Source: an uncultured Flavobacteriales bacterium
Lineage (GTDB): Bacteria > Bacteroidota > Bacteroidia > Flavobacteriales > Crocinitomicaceae
Reading direction: 5' to 3'
Assembly (NCBI GenBank): GCA_946479285.1
Contig: CAMLFH010000007.1
Span: 124,001 to 188,000, forward strand
Length of the DNA stretch: 64,000 nt
Numbering within the stretch: position 1 is the first letter of the stretch; each line of letters begins with the position of its first letter. Both the position numbers and the translations under genes were made by a program. The notes beneath the pieces were generated by a model, which was given only the letters and a program-made list of their open reading frames with translations, was not told the DNA's origin and ran no database searches. Below are positions 1-8,471 of the stretch, in pieces.

Positions 1-635
1 ACGGATAAAACTCCGTCAACTATTCCTTTGATGAAGCCAATGACTTTCTGCCGGATTTTTTTGATTAGAACCACCACACCAAAAGCAGCGATAAAAACTC
101 CAATCACAATCCATTTGATTAGCCGGACTTTGGTTGCCGATTCGGGATCATTTCCAATTTCCTGGATCAATTCCTTGATTTTCCAAAAATCACCGGCTCC
201 GACAAATAAAGCCAAAAGCATTACCAACAAAAGCATGATGAGGTCGAAAACGCGTTCTGCCAAAATAGTTCCGAAAGATTTGGCAAAGGGAACTCCGTCT
301 GAGCGATAAAGCATTGCAGCCCTGGAAGCTTCTCCGGCTCTTGGAATCGTCAGATTCACAATATAACCGATCATGATTGCATGATACCGATTCCAAAAAG
401 ATGTTTTATAGCCCATTGGTTCCAATAGGTACTTCCAGCGATAGGCTCTTGAAAGCAAAGCCAGGAAGCTTAATAATAAAGACAGGAAAATCCAGAAATA
501 ATTAGCTTCGCGAAGTGCTTTATAAAAAACAGTCTTCGCCTCCAGTTCCATGGAGTCGAAAAAATACCAGATCAGATAAACGCCTAAGGCCAGTGGAAGA
601 ACTGTTTTTAGAAGAATACCTGCTATTTTTTTCAT
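1..635 (-). CDS. Lysylphosphatidylglycerol synthase TM-region family protein (3' end cut by window)
   Basis: Only about 211 N-terminal codons are inside the window; the gene continues past base 1. The ATG at 633-635 overlaps the panD stop by one base (TAATG), which fixes the start. The translation begins [12 protein letters not shown] and has hydrophobic segments near residues 5-25, 40-60 and 85-100. It includes a motif like GYIVNLTIPRAGEASRA, typical of the UPF0104/LPG_synthase_TM family of flippase-like integral membrane proteins. The substrate cannot be told from sequence; in Bacteroidota these stand-alone proteins lack the aminoacyl-transfer domain of MprF. The position behind panC-panD is a common Bacteroidota arrangement, so translational coupling to panD is likely. 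The family is fairly sure, the function unknown. Confidence 0.8.
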   Translation of the reverse strand, partial: MKKIAGILLKTVLPLALGVYLIWYFFDSMELEAKTVFYKALREANYFWIFLSLLLSFLALLSRAYRWKYLLEPMGYKTSFWNRYHAIMIGYIVNLTIPRAGEASRAAMLYRSDGVPFAKSFGTILAERVFDLIMLLLVMLLALFVGAGDFWKIKELIQEIGNDPESATKVRLIKWIVIGVFIAAFGVVVLIKKIRQKVIGFIKGIVDGVLS

Positions 636-985
636 TAGACTATCAAATTAGTCAATTCATTTGGAAATACCAAAGATGGTTTGAATGATCGGGCTTCTTC
701 AGGTGTCATGTATCCATAACCGATTACGATAATCATATCACCCACAGCCACTTTTCTGGCGGCAGGTCCATTCAGACAAATCGTTCCGGTTCCACGATCA
801 CCTTTTATAACATACGTTTCAAGGCGTTCACCATTGTTAATATTGACAACCTGAACACGTTCTCCTTCAACCAGGTTAGAGGCATCCATTAATGCTTCAT
901 CAATGGTAATACTTCCAACATAATTTAATTCAGCTTGGGTAACGCGTACACGGTGAATTTTTGATTTGACTACTTGTATCAACAT
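635..985 (-). CDS. panD: Aspartate 1-decarboxylase (pyruvoyl enzyme)
   Basis: This 116-residue protein makes beta-alanine from L-aspartate for pantothenate synthesis in the cytoplasm. It is made as a proenzyme that self-cleaves between Gly24 and Ser25, and the sequence has exactly Y22-V-G24-S25-I-T at that place. Lys9 and Tyr58 (in ETYVIKG) match known active-site positions, and the conserved NGPAAR segment is present. The length is normal for the family. It lies 119 bp downstream of panC on the same strand and overlaps the next gene by one base, so the three probably form one transcript. PanC joins the beta-alanine made here to pantoate. Confidence 0.96.
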   Translation of the reverse strand: MLIQVVKSKIHRVRVTQAELNYVGSITIDEALMDASNLVEGERVQVVNINNGERLETYVIKGDRGTGTICLNGPAARKVAVGDMIIVIGYGYMTPEEARSFKPSLVFPNELTNLIV

Positions 986-1104
986 GCTTGTAAAAAATCG
1001 AGGTGCAAAGATAGTACTATAATTACTAATTATGAATGCCTAATTACGAATTATAAATAATTGGCAGAGGGGTTAATTCGGCCTCGATAACTTGGAATTC
1101 GTAA

Positions 1105-1944
1105 TTAAACAAGCGTCATATTATCAATCAATCTCACTTCTCCGCAGAAACACGCAATGCACATGGTTGCTCCCGGTACCCATTGATCAGTCAATTCTTT
1201 CAAAGAATTCGGATCAACAATACTTAAATACTCCAAATCAAGTGTTCCCTGGTCAAAATAAGCGATTGCTTTTGCTTTCGTTTTTTGGGGTGAAAAAGTG
1301 GTAGCATCTATTTTGGCTTGCGCTAAAGTTTGGTATATGATCAGCGCTTCTTCTTTTTGATTATCCGATAACCGGGCATTCCTGCTGCTCATGGCAAGTC
1401 CTTTTTCAGTCCTGGAAGTTTCGCAGGGAATAATTTGAATCGGAAGATTTAGTTGAGTCACCATCTTTTTGATCACGGCTACCTGCTGAAAATCTTTCAA
1501 CCCGAAAAATGCTTTTTGCGGTTCAACCAACTGAAACAGGCGGGAAACGACCTGAACGACTCCTTTAAAATGTCCCGGACGAAACTTTCCTTCCATTACC
1601 TCGTCCAAACCTTCTAAATCTACCCGGGAAGATACCAGGTTTTCAGGATAAATTTCTCGTTCTGAAGGAAAAAAAGCCACATCACATCCAAATTTTTTCA
1701 ACAATTCAGAATCGGCTTCCGGAGTTCGGGGATACTTTTCAAGATCGGATGGATTATTGAACTGTGTGGGGTTTACAAAAACACTCACAACAACCACGTC
1801 ACACGCAGCACTGGCGCGACTTACCAAGTCCATATGTCCTTGATGCAGGGCTCCCATAGTTGGCACAAAACCAATACTTTTACCTTCTTTGCGAGCTGCG
1901 TTCAGAGCCTGATTTAGCCCTGCAACCGTGTTAATTATTTTCAC
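1105..1944 (-). CDS. panC: Pantothenate synthetase
   Basis: This 279-residue ATP-dependent ligase condenses pantoate with beta-alanine. The nucleotide-binding HxGH is seen as H34-Q-G-H37 within FVPTMGALHQGH, and the second motif appears as LAMSSRNARL, the family form of KMSKS. The length and the C-terminal part (roughly residues 180-279) are normal. It starts with ATG at 1942-1944 and is divergent from the glycogen-synthase-like gene at 2059, a pairing seen in other Bacteroidota. The 114-bp space between them must hold both promoters. panD follows on the same strand. Confidence 0.96.
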   Translation of the reverse strand: MKIINTVAGLNQALNAARKEGKSIGFVPTMGALHQGHMDLVSRASAACDVVVVSVFVNPTQFNNPSDLEKYPRTPEADSELLKKFGCDVAFFPSEREIYPENLVSSRVDLEGLDEVMEGKFRPGHFKGVVQVVSRLFQLVEPQKAFFGLKDFQQVAVIKKMVTQLNLPIQIIPCETSRTEKGLAMSSRNARLSDNQKEEALIIYQTLAQAKIDATTFSPQKTKAKAIAYFDQGTLDLEYLSIVDPNSLKELTDQWVPGATMCIACFCGEVRLIDNMTLV

Positions 1945-2058
1945 TTTTTACCCTTTCGTTCAAAACAAGCTGGCAAAACTATACTAATATCTTGAAGATT
2001 CCGTCTTTTTTTCTTAATTTTGCACTTATAATATTCAAAAATTCCCCTATCGAATTCT

Positions 2059-2889
2059 ATGGAAAAGAAAAGAATTCTCTTTGTTTCTCAGGAAATATAT
2101 CCATTTCTTGCAAAAACAGAAATTTCTCACAATGCTCGTAAGCTTCCGCAAGGAACACAGGAGAATGGTAAAGAAATCCGCGTTTTCACGCCTCGCTTCG
2201 GCAGTATTAATGAAAGAAGACATCAACTTCATGAAGTAATACGCCTTTCGGGAATGAATATCATTATCGATGACAATGATCATCCGTTGATCATTAAAGT
2301 TGCATCCATTCCGGCTGCACGTTTACAGGTTTATTTCATCGATAACGATGAATTCTTTAAACGTAAAACCAATGTAACTGATGATAAAGGAGCTGATTTC
2401 TCCGACAATGACGAAAGAAGCATGTTCTTCTGTCGCGGTGTTTTGGAAACAGTGAAGAAATTAGGATGGAAACCCGACGTGATTCACTGTCACGGCTGGA
2501 TGACTTCATTGATGTCTTTATACATTAAGAAAATCTACAACAAAGATCCGCATTTCGCTGATACGAAAGTAGTTTACAGTATTTACGACGATAAAGAAGG
2601 ATTCGAATCTCCCTGGGATGAGCGCTTCCACGAGAAGTTGAAATTCGACGGATTTGATGATGAAGTCACAAATTTAGTTAAAACGCCTACTTTGGACGCA
2701 ATAACCAAAGCGGCAGTTACGTTCTCTGACGGAGTTGTTCAAGGAAGTGAAGTAATTCAACCCGAATTACAGAAAGTTTACGATGAAGCAACGTGTTTGA
2801 AACTAAATTATTTACCGGAAGAACACTTAACCAAAGGATTATCAGAGTTCTTTGATAAAGTAATAGAAGAAGGCATTTTGATACAATGA
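2059..2889 (+). CDS. Glycogen/starch-synthase-like protein, N-terminal (GT5) domain only
   Basis: The 276-residue protein resembles the N-terminal Rossmann domain of glycogen synthase GlgA. It begins with the strand RILFVSQEIYPF and has DVIHCHGWMTSL near residue 140, the segment that in GlgA binds the acceptor. The usual KTGGLADV loop is changed to KTEISHNARK, removing the glycine pair that contacts ADP-glucose, and the C-terminal Rossmann half (about 200 residues) is absent. An intact frame and a normal Bacteroidota context opposite panC argue for a retained, repurposed protein rather than decay. Its stop overlaps the next start by four bases (ATGA). Catalytic glycogen synthesis by this protein alone seems unlikely. 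Confidence 0.8.
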   Translation: MEKKRILFVSQEIYPFLAKTEISHNARKLPQGTQENGKEIRVFTPRFGSINERRHQLHEVIRLSGMNIIIDDNDHPLIIKVASIPAARLQVYFIDNDEFFKRKTNVTDDKGADFSDNDERSMFFCRGVLETVKKLGWKPDVIHCHGWMTSLMSLYIKKIYNKDPHFADTKVVYSIYDDKEGFESPWDERFHEKLKFDGFDDEVTNLVKTPTLDAITKAAVTFSDGVVQGSEVIQPELQKVYDEATCLKLNYLPEEHLTKGLSEFFDKVIEEGILIQ

Positions 2890-4265
2890 TGAATCTAAAA
2901 AAACTACATAATAACTGGCGGAAAGGTATTTTACTTTCCGCTTGTTTTGTCTTAACACTTTCCATTTTACCAGGTTGCAAGAAAACATCCTCCAAATTTG
3001 GTACAGAAGCATTAAGCGTTGACGACTTATTGGCTGCAGGAGGAAAGGATACATTTCAACTGAACACGTCATCGGTTCTTTTTGATACTCTGGATACTGA
3101 CAATCAGATTTTTGCAACTTTAGGCGCTTATCACGATCCCAAGTTTGGAATTGTAAACACTTCTATTTATACCCAGTTTTCAATCATTGGAGCAGCAACG
3201 ATGGGAGCAAATCCTACAGTTGACTCTGTGGTTCTAAGCCTGAATTACGGTGGCTTTTATGGCAAAGAAGAAAAACCACTCGGTAAATTAGATCCGCAAA
3301 CTTTTGAAGTTTATGAACTTGCAGATGCCTTAGACAAGGATACTGATTATAAAAGAAACACAATAAAAGCAACAACGGGTCCCAATTTAGTTGAGCCGGG
3401 ATCTGCTACACAAAGGCCAAACATTAAAGATGAGGTGTTTGTTGGAACCGGAGCTGATACTTTAAGGTTACGTCCACAACTTCGATTAAGGCTGAATAAC
3501 ACATTCGGTCAACAATTCCTGAATGACATGTCTGCTTCAAGCGGAACCGGAAACTTTGCAAGCAGCGAGGCTTTCCTTAGCTCCGGTTACTTTAAAGGTC
3601 TGAAAATAAATGTTGCTGACGGATCGCCTTCAGCTGGTCAGGGAGCTATTCTATATTGCAGATTGGAAAATGCACAAACCAAAATAACCATTTATTACAA
3701 AGTTGGAGCTGAATCTCTTCCGCGCAATGTTGCCTTAGTAGTGAATAGTTCCTGTGCTGATTTTAACCATGTTGACATCAACAATTCAGGGTATCACATC
3801 GGTGACGTTCTTGCAAATCCTTTAAACGGACAAACCCAATTTTACAGCCAGGCAAACAATGCCATTCCTTGCATTAAACTTCCTTCAGTCAATGATCTTT
3901 CAAGCAAATCAGTGATCAACAATGCATTGCTTTATTTGCCAATCGCGTATCAAACCGGAAACTTTTATTACCCTACACAAACATTTTATGTAGCATACCG
4001 TGATGAAGACGGAGACTTTGTTCTTATCGGATATAATAATGCTATTCTAACGGGTACCTATGATAACAATCAAAAAGGATATGTCATTGATTTAAGGCAT
4101 TATATTCAGGATTTGGTAAGTGGAAAAAAACCAAACACGGGAATTTATTTACTCCCGCAATTGAACTATTTTAACTGTACTGCAGACCGTGTTGTTTTCA
4201 ATGGCCCGGCATCTTCTTACAAATCAAAACCTAAATTGGTAATTAAATACACTGAATTCAAATAG
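2886..4265 (+). CDS. DUF4270 family lipoprotein
   Basis: The 459-residue protein has a long N-terminal signal with lipobox ILPGC, giving lipidated Cys31, so it is probably an envelope lipoprotein. The body is beta-rich with phrases such as VDSVVLSLNYGG near the start and PKLVIKYT at the extreme C-terminus, which fit the DUF4270 family of Bacteroidota. The function of that family is not established. It overlaps the upstream gene by four bases (ATGA) and lies two bases before glmS, so the three genes are very likely co-transcribed. Linkage with glmS is frequent in Bacteroidota and may point to an envelope-related role (inference). Confidence 0.82.
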   Translation: MMNLKKLHNNWRKGILLSACFVLTLSILPGCKKTSSKFGTEALSVDDLLAAGGKDTFQLNTSSVLFDTLDTDNQIFATLGAYHDPKFGIVNTSIYTQFSIIGAATMGANPTVDSVVLSLNYGGFYGKEEKPLGKLDPQTFEVYELADALDKDTDYKRNTIKATTGPNLVEPGSATQRPNIKDEVFVGTGADTLRLRPQLRLRLNNTFGQQFLNDMSASSGTGNFASSEAFLSSGYFKGLKINVADGSPSAGQGAILYCRLENAQTKITIYYKVGAESLPRNVALVVNSSCADFNHVDINNSGYHIGDVLANPLNGQTQFYSQANNAIPCIKLPSVNDLSSKSVINNALLYLPIAYQTGNFYYPTQTFYVAYRDEDGDFVLIGYNNAILTGTYDNNQKGYVIDLRHYIQDLVSGKKPNTGIYLLPQLNYFNCTADRVVFNGPASSYKSKPKLVIKYTEFK

Positions 4266-4267
4266 GC

Positions 4268-6112
4268 ATGTGTGGAATTGTAGCATATATCGGGAAGAAA
4301 GAAGCTTATCCGATTCTTATTAAAGGATTAAAACGTTTAGAATACCGTGGATATGATAGTGCAGGAATTGCATTATTGGATTCAGGAAAAGTGAATTTGT
4401 ACAAACGCCAGGGAAAAGTATCTAACCTGGAAGAGTTTGCAGCCGGAAAAAACCTGGCAGGTCATGCCGGAATTGGTCATACACGCTGGGCTACTCACGG
4501 TCCACCAAATGACATCAACGCTCACCCGCACTTTTCAAACAACGAAAAAATCGCTTTGATCCATAACGGGATCATTGAAAACTATAATAGCCTAAAGGAA
4601 GAATTAATCGTTCGCGGATATCATTTTAAAAGTCAAACCGACACAGAAGTTTTGGTGCATTTGATTGATGATATCCAAAAGAAAGAAAAAGTAGACTTAG
4701 CTGAAGCAGTTCGTATGGCATTGCAAAATGTTATCGGAGCATATGCTATTGTTGTGATTTCTTCCGACAATCCGAACCAGTTAATTGCAGCTCGTAAAAG
4801 CTCTCCGTTAGTGGTCGGAATCGGGAAAGAAAATGATTTCTACCTGGCTTCTGATGCAACGCCAATTATCGAATATACCAATCAGGTTGTTTACCTGGAA
4901 GATGAAGAAATTGCAGTAGTTGACCTTGTAACAGGATTAAACATTACGAATCTTCGCAACCAGCCAAAAACACCTTACGTTCAGGAACTTGAAATGCAAT
5001 TGGAAACCCTGGAAAAAGGTGGTTACGAACATTTCATGCTGAAAGAAATTCACGAACAACCCCGTTCAATCAAAGATTGTTTCCGTGGACGCCTGAATGC
5101 GTCTGAAGGATGGGTTTCTTTGGGTGGAATAAAAGATTACGAGCAAAAAATGATCAATGCTCAACGTATCGTGATGGTTGCCTGCGGAACATCCTGGCAT
5201 GCTTGTTTGGTTGGAGAATACTTATTTGAAGACCTGGCAAGAATCAATGTAGAAGTTGAATACGCATCTGAATTCAGATACCGAAATCCAATCATCAACG
5301 AAAATGATATTGTGATCGCTGTGTCTCAATCCGGAGAAACCGCTGATACACTTGCAGCATTGGAGCTGGCAAAATCAAAAGGAGCAACAATCCTTGGAAT
5401 TTGCAACGTGGTGGGATCTTCTATCTCACGGGTCACGGATGCCGGTTCATATACACACGCCGGACCGGAAATCGGAGTAGCTTCTACCAAAGCATTTACC
5501 GCACAGGTAACTGTTCTGACATTGATGGCACTTTCTTTAGCTCACAAAAAAGGAACAATCAGCGAATCAAAATTCCGCACCATGCTTTCCGAATTGGAAA
5601 TCATTCCGGACAAAGTAAAACGCGTATTAGAACGTAATTCAGAGATTGAAGAAATTGCTAAGATTTACAAAGATGCAAACAATGCACTTTACTTAGGAAG
5701 AGGAAGTTCTTTCCCGGTGGCATTGGAAGGTGCTTTGAAACTGAAAGAGATCTCCTATATCCACGCAGAAGGATATCCTGCCGCGGAAATGAAACACGGC
5801 CCAATCGCTTTGATCGATGAAGAAATGCCGGTTTTCGTTATTGCAACCAAAGGAACTTCTTACGAAAAAGTAGTCAGTAATATCCAGGAAGTAAAAGCCC
5901 GTAAAGGAAAGATCATCGCAATTGTTACGGAAGGCGATACGGACGTAAAAGCAATGGCGGACCATGTGATCGAAATTCCGGAAACGGACGAGCATTTGGT
6001 TCCGATCCTGGCAACTATTCCGTTCCAGTTATTGAGTTACCACATTGCGGTAATGAGAGATTGTAATGTGGATCAGCCAAGAAATTTGGCGAAGTCGGTG
6101 ACGGTAGAATAA
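4268..6112 (+). CDS. glmS: Glutamine-fructose-6-phosphate aminotransferase (isomerizing)
   Basis: This 614-residue enzyme makes glucosamine-6-phosphate from fructose-6-phosphate and glutamine, the first step towards peptidoglycan and LPS amino sugars. The N-terminal glutaminase domain (about 1-225) starts MCGIVAYIG with nucleophile Cys2 and has the GHTRWATHG loop. Two SIS domains follow (about 290-420 and 460-600), with VACGTSWHA and SQSGETADT in the first. The C-terminus LAKSVTVE is the usual family end. The start lies two bases after the DUF4270 stop. No glmS ribozyme is seen upstream, as expected given that position. A strong palindrome follows 18 bases after the stop. Confidence 0.97.
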   Translation: MCGIVAYIGKKEAYPILIKGLKRLEYRGYDSAGIALLDSGKVNLYKRQGKVSNLEEFAAGKNLAGHAGIGHTRWATHGPPNDINAHPHFSNNEKIALIHNGIIENYNSLKEELIVRGYHFKSQTDTEVLVHLIDDIQKKEKVDLAEAVRMALQNVIGAYAIVVISSDNPNQLIAARKSSPLVVGIGKENDFYLASDATPIIEYTNQVVYLEDEEIAVVDLVTGLNITNLRNQPKTPYVQELEMQLETLEKGGYEHFMLKEIHEQPRSIKDCFRGRLNASEGWVSLGGIKDYEQKMINAQRIVMVACGTSWHACLVGEYLFEDLARINVEVEYASEFRYRNPIINENDIVIAVSQSGETADTLAALELAKSKGATILGICNVVGSSISRVTDAGSYTHAGPEIGVASTKAFTAQVTVLTLMALSLAHKKGTISESKFRTMLSELEIIPDKVKRVLERNSEIEEIAKIYKDANNALYLGRGSSFPVALEGALKLKEISYIHAEGYPAAEMKHGPIALIDEEMPVFVIATKGTSYEKVVSNIQEVKARKGKIIAIVTEGDTDVKAMADHVIEIPETDEHLVPILATIPFQLLSYHIAVMRDCNVDQPRNLAKSVTVE

Positions 6113-6130
6113 ATGATATCGAATTGAACT

Positions 6131-6170
6131 AAAACACGAAGGGCGCGATTAATCGCGCCCTTCGTGTTTT
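6131..6170. terminator. Perfect 40-bp palindrome between glmS and the four-paralogue array
   Basis: The two 20-base arms meet without a spacer at 6150/6151 and pair at all 20 positions; the left arm reads AAAACACGAAGGGCGCGATT. Flanking A and T runs give a T-tract on either strand, so it could end transcription of glmS (plus) and of the array (minus). The core GCGATTAATCGC recurs at 28560, 57820 and, in variant form, 62447 and 48735, so this is a member of a dispersed palindrome family. Confidence 0.85.
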
Positions 6171-6197
6171 TTATATTTAGGGTTTGGTAGAACTTAT

Positions 6198-6896
6198 TTA
6201 CCGGGAAATCACATTCCCTTTCAACATGATTTCCTCCTTATAAAGCGTGATTTTCATATTTTTTATTGATTCTTGCTCATTGAAATAGACGGTATGAGAA
6301 ATCAAACCCGGACCACTGATCATCAATGAAACAGGTTCCTTACTTTTACTCCAATCCAACGGAATTTTGAATTTTCCATCTTTGTCAGGACTCGCTGTAG
6401 CGATCACATTTCCCGAAACATTCATCAATTGAATAGTTACAAGGTCGTATGCCTTTCCATCTATCAGGATAGTCCCGCTTGTAAATTTTTCATCCGTATG
6501 GTCGTAAAACTCAATCACACTTACCATTCCGTCCAAAGGTTCCTGGTAAATTATCTGAGCCGTATCAATCGGCGCGACCTGGGCATTCAGGTGAACAGCG
6601 GAAAAAGTGGTCAAAGCCAAACCCAATGCAACGGCTTTCAGATCAAAAGAAAACGACCGATGAGGTATCGAAAGGGAATAATTCTTCTCCATCTGCTCCG
6701 GCCGGAATCTTCCACAAACAGATTCCTCCTTCTTTCCGCTCATGTAGTCTACAATAGAGAAATCCGACATGGAACTAAAATCCACCACCGTTTTGCTGCA
6801 CGCTTCACAAAAGCGGCCTTTTGCTTCCGGTTTCATCTTCGCCCAATCTTCGTGACAAGGATCATCAATGCTATATTTAACTGTTTTTGCTTTCAT
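6198..6896 (-). CDS. Four-cysteine N-terminal module / one-TM / beta-domain protein, array copy 4
   Basis: A 232-residue protein of a family I recognise only as a Bacteroidota N-terminal motif. C14, C30, C33 and C61 lie in PCHEDW, GRFCEACSK and VCGRF and look like a metal-binding knuckle. The stretch VVDFSSMSDFSIVDY lies between the third and fourth cysteine. A single hydrophobic segment at about 83-104 ends in NAQ. After it comes an extracytoplasmic beta-rich region (about 130-232) with SGTILIDGK and DKDGKFKIPLDW, like carboxypeptidase-regulatory domains. It is last of four tandem paralogues and starts 11 bases after the preceding gene. The function is unknown; the layout (cytosolic Cys module, membrane segment, outside domain) recalls transmembrane signalling proteins, which is inference. 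Confidence 0.78.
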   Translation of the reverse strand: MKAKTVKYSIDDPCHEDWAKMKPEAKGRFCEACSKTVVDFSSMSDFSIVDYMSGKKEESVCGRFRPEQMEKNYSLSIPHRSFSFDLKAVALGLALTTFSAVHLNAQVAPIDTAQIIYQEPLDGMVSVIEFYDHTDEKFTSGTILIDGKAYDLVTIQLMNVSGNVIATASPDKDGKFKIPLDWSKSKEPVSLMISGPGLISHTVYFNEQESIKNMKITLYKEEIMLKGNVISR

Positions 6897-6907
6897 GACT
6901 GCAGCTA

Positions 6908-7609
6908 TTAATTATCAACCAGCTTTACTTTCCCCATTTTCATCGGGCGCTCGTGTAAAGTAACTTTCAGGTTTCCCAAAGACTGGTGATTCTCGAAATA
7001 GATGATTTGAGAGGAATATCCGGATGCACTAACCCGGATAGAAGCCGGACTGTTCGTCCAATCCAAAGGAATCTTAAACGTTCCATCCTTAGAAACTTCG
7101 ATCGCAGATAATTCAACGGAACTTCCATCCACCAAAGCAACTTTGATTTCACTGACTCTTTTCCCGTTCAACTTCACTTTTCCGCTTACAAATTTTTCAT
7201 TGCTGTGATCGTAAGACATCGCAACCTCGCCCTGGACCATCACTTTCGGTTCATTGATCGAATCATGCTGTTCAATTTGTACTGAATTTTGTGCTAGAGA
7301 AGGTAACGCAGAAAATGTACTCAATGCAAGCCCCAAAGCAACTGCTCTCAAATCGAATTGAAAAGAAGACGGATTTGATTTTGGTAAAAAATAGGTTTTT
7401 GCCAATTGATCTTCTCCAAAGCGGCCACAAACCGATTGGTGCTTGTTATTTTCCAAATAATTCACAATGGAGAAATCAGACATCGCGCTGAAATCCACAA
7501 CCGTTTTACTACATGAACTGCAGAAACGGCCCTGTGCTTCCGGATTCATCCGGTCCCAGTCTGCATGACAAGGATCTTCGATTTTATAGTTTATTTTCTT
7601 CGGTTTCAT
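6908..7609 (-). CDS. Four-cysteine N-terminal module / one-TM / beta-domain protein, array copy 3
   Basis: This 233-residue paralogue of the 6198 gene keeps every landmark: PCHADW, GRFCSSCSK, VVDFSAMSDFSIVNYL and VCGRF, then a hydrophobic segment at about residues 85-106 ending in LAQ. The outer part repeats the pattern SGKVKLNGK, DGTFKIPLDW and a tail with MKMGKVKL. The middle region just after the membrane segment is the least conserved part. It starts 54 bases after the stop of copy 2 and is probably in the same transcript. Conserved cysteines and a variable outside region suggest a shared inner partner and different outside ligands, but this is inference. Confidence 0.78.
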   Translation of the reverse strand: MKPKKINYKIEDPCHADWDRMNPEAQGRFCSSCSKTVVDFSAMSDFSIVNYLENNKHQSVCGRFGEDQLAKTYFLPKSNPSSFQFDLRAVALGLALSTFSALPSLAQNSVQIEQHDSINEPKVMVQGEVAMSYDHSNEKFVSGKVKLNGKRVSEIKVALVDGSSVELSAIEVSKDGTFKIPLDWTNSPASIRVSASGYSSQIIYFENHQSLGNLKVTLHERPMKMGKVKLVDN

Positions 7610-7663
7610 GGCTGCGTTTTTTTAGATTACATTCAGTTCGGGAATTGGTTCAATGGCTAGATG

Positions 7664-8449
7664 TTATTCTTCCGTTTTTTTGATGCTGACATTTCCAATC
7701 TCGATCTTTTGAAGGATCTGGTCCTCTTCAACCTTCACATCTCCCTGGATAACCTCTATTTGCCCACGGATCATGATCTCCTCTTCGAGCAATTCAATTT
7801 TTAAACCGGAAAGAGAAGCCTGGTATGGAAAATAAATTCCTTTCGTTTGATAACCTTCTCCTGAAACTTCAATAGATTCAGGATGCAGATCCCAATTCAG
7901 GTCAAATACAAAATTCCCTTCTGAATCAGGATGAATCCTCTTCAGTTCTCCGCCATCAGCATCCATCAATAAAACAGTTATCTGTTCAAAATTATCCCCC
8001 GAAATGAGGATCTTACCACTTGCCTTTTTCTCCTTTTCGTGATTGGAATTCACATGAGCAACCGTTCCAACGACCATTGGATTAACTCTAATCAAGGTGT
8101 CAATTTTCGCCGGATCTCGTGACTCGGTTTGCGAAAAACTATGAACAGCGCAAAAGGTAGTCAAAGCCAAACCGAGAACAACCGCACGTAAATCAAACGT
8201 TGGTGCAAAAACCGGTTGATTTAAGTTGTAAACACGATCCAGCTGCGGCTTTGTAAATCGTCCGCAAACTTTTTCCTGTTTGTGATTTTCCAGGTAAGAA
8301 ACTATTGAGAAATCCGACATGACAGTAAAATCTACCACTGATTTCTCACACGATCCGCAGAAACGGCCGTTCGTTTCAGGCGTCATATCGTTCCAACTCT
8401 TATCACACGGATTTTGGATCGAATATTGAATTTTTTTTGCTTTCATCAC
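7664..8449 (-). CDS. Four-cysteine N-terminal module / one-TM / beta-domain protein, array copy 2
   Basis: At 261 residues this is the longest paralogue of the array. The N-terminus carries PCDKSW, GRFCGSCEKSVVDF, MSDFSIVSYLENH and VCGRF, followed by FDLRAVVLGLALTTF as membrane segment ending in SFSQ. The outer beta region has SGKILISGD and EGNFVFDLNW. An extra tail of about 25 residues with repeated short acidic and hydrophobic blocks follows the EEIMIRGQIEV segment that ends the other copies. It is closest to copy 1 by eye, sharing PCDKSWNDM and the hydrophobic core almost exactly, so those two probably arose by the latest duplication. Two start codons (MM) are adjacent; I used the first. 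Confidence 0.78.
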   Translation of the reverse strand: MMKAKKIQYSIQNPCDKSWNDMTPETNGRFCGSCEKSVVDFTVMSDFSIVSYLENHKQEKVCGRFTKPQLDRVYNLNQPVFAPTFDLRAVVLGLALTTFCAVHSFSQTESRDPAKIDTLIRVNPMVVGTVAHVNSNHEKEKKASGKILISGDNFEQITVLLMDADGGELKRIHPDSEGNFVFDLNWDLHPESIEVSGEGYQTKGIYFPYQASLSGLKIELLEEEIMIRGQIEVIQGDVKVEEDQILQKIEIGNVSIKKTEE

Positions 8450-8471
8450 TTCCAGTTTAATTCAGTTGTCC

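Noticed and set aside
2059..2889. Pseudogene call for the short glycogen-synthase-like gene
   Set aside because: The frame is intact, the start and stop overlaps are tight, and one-domain forms in this position are usual in Bacteroidota.
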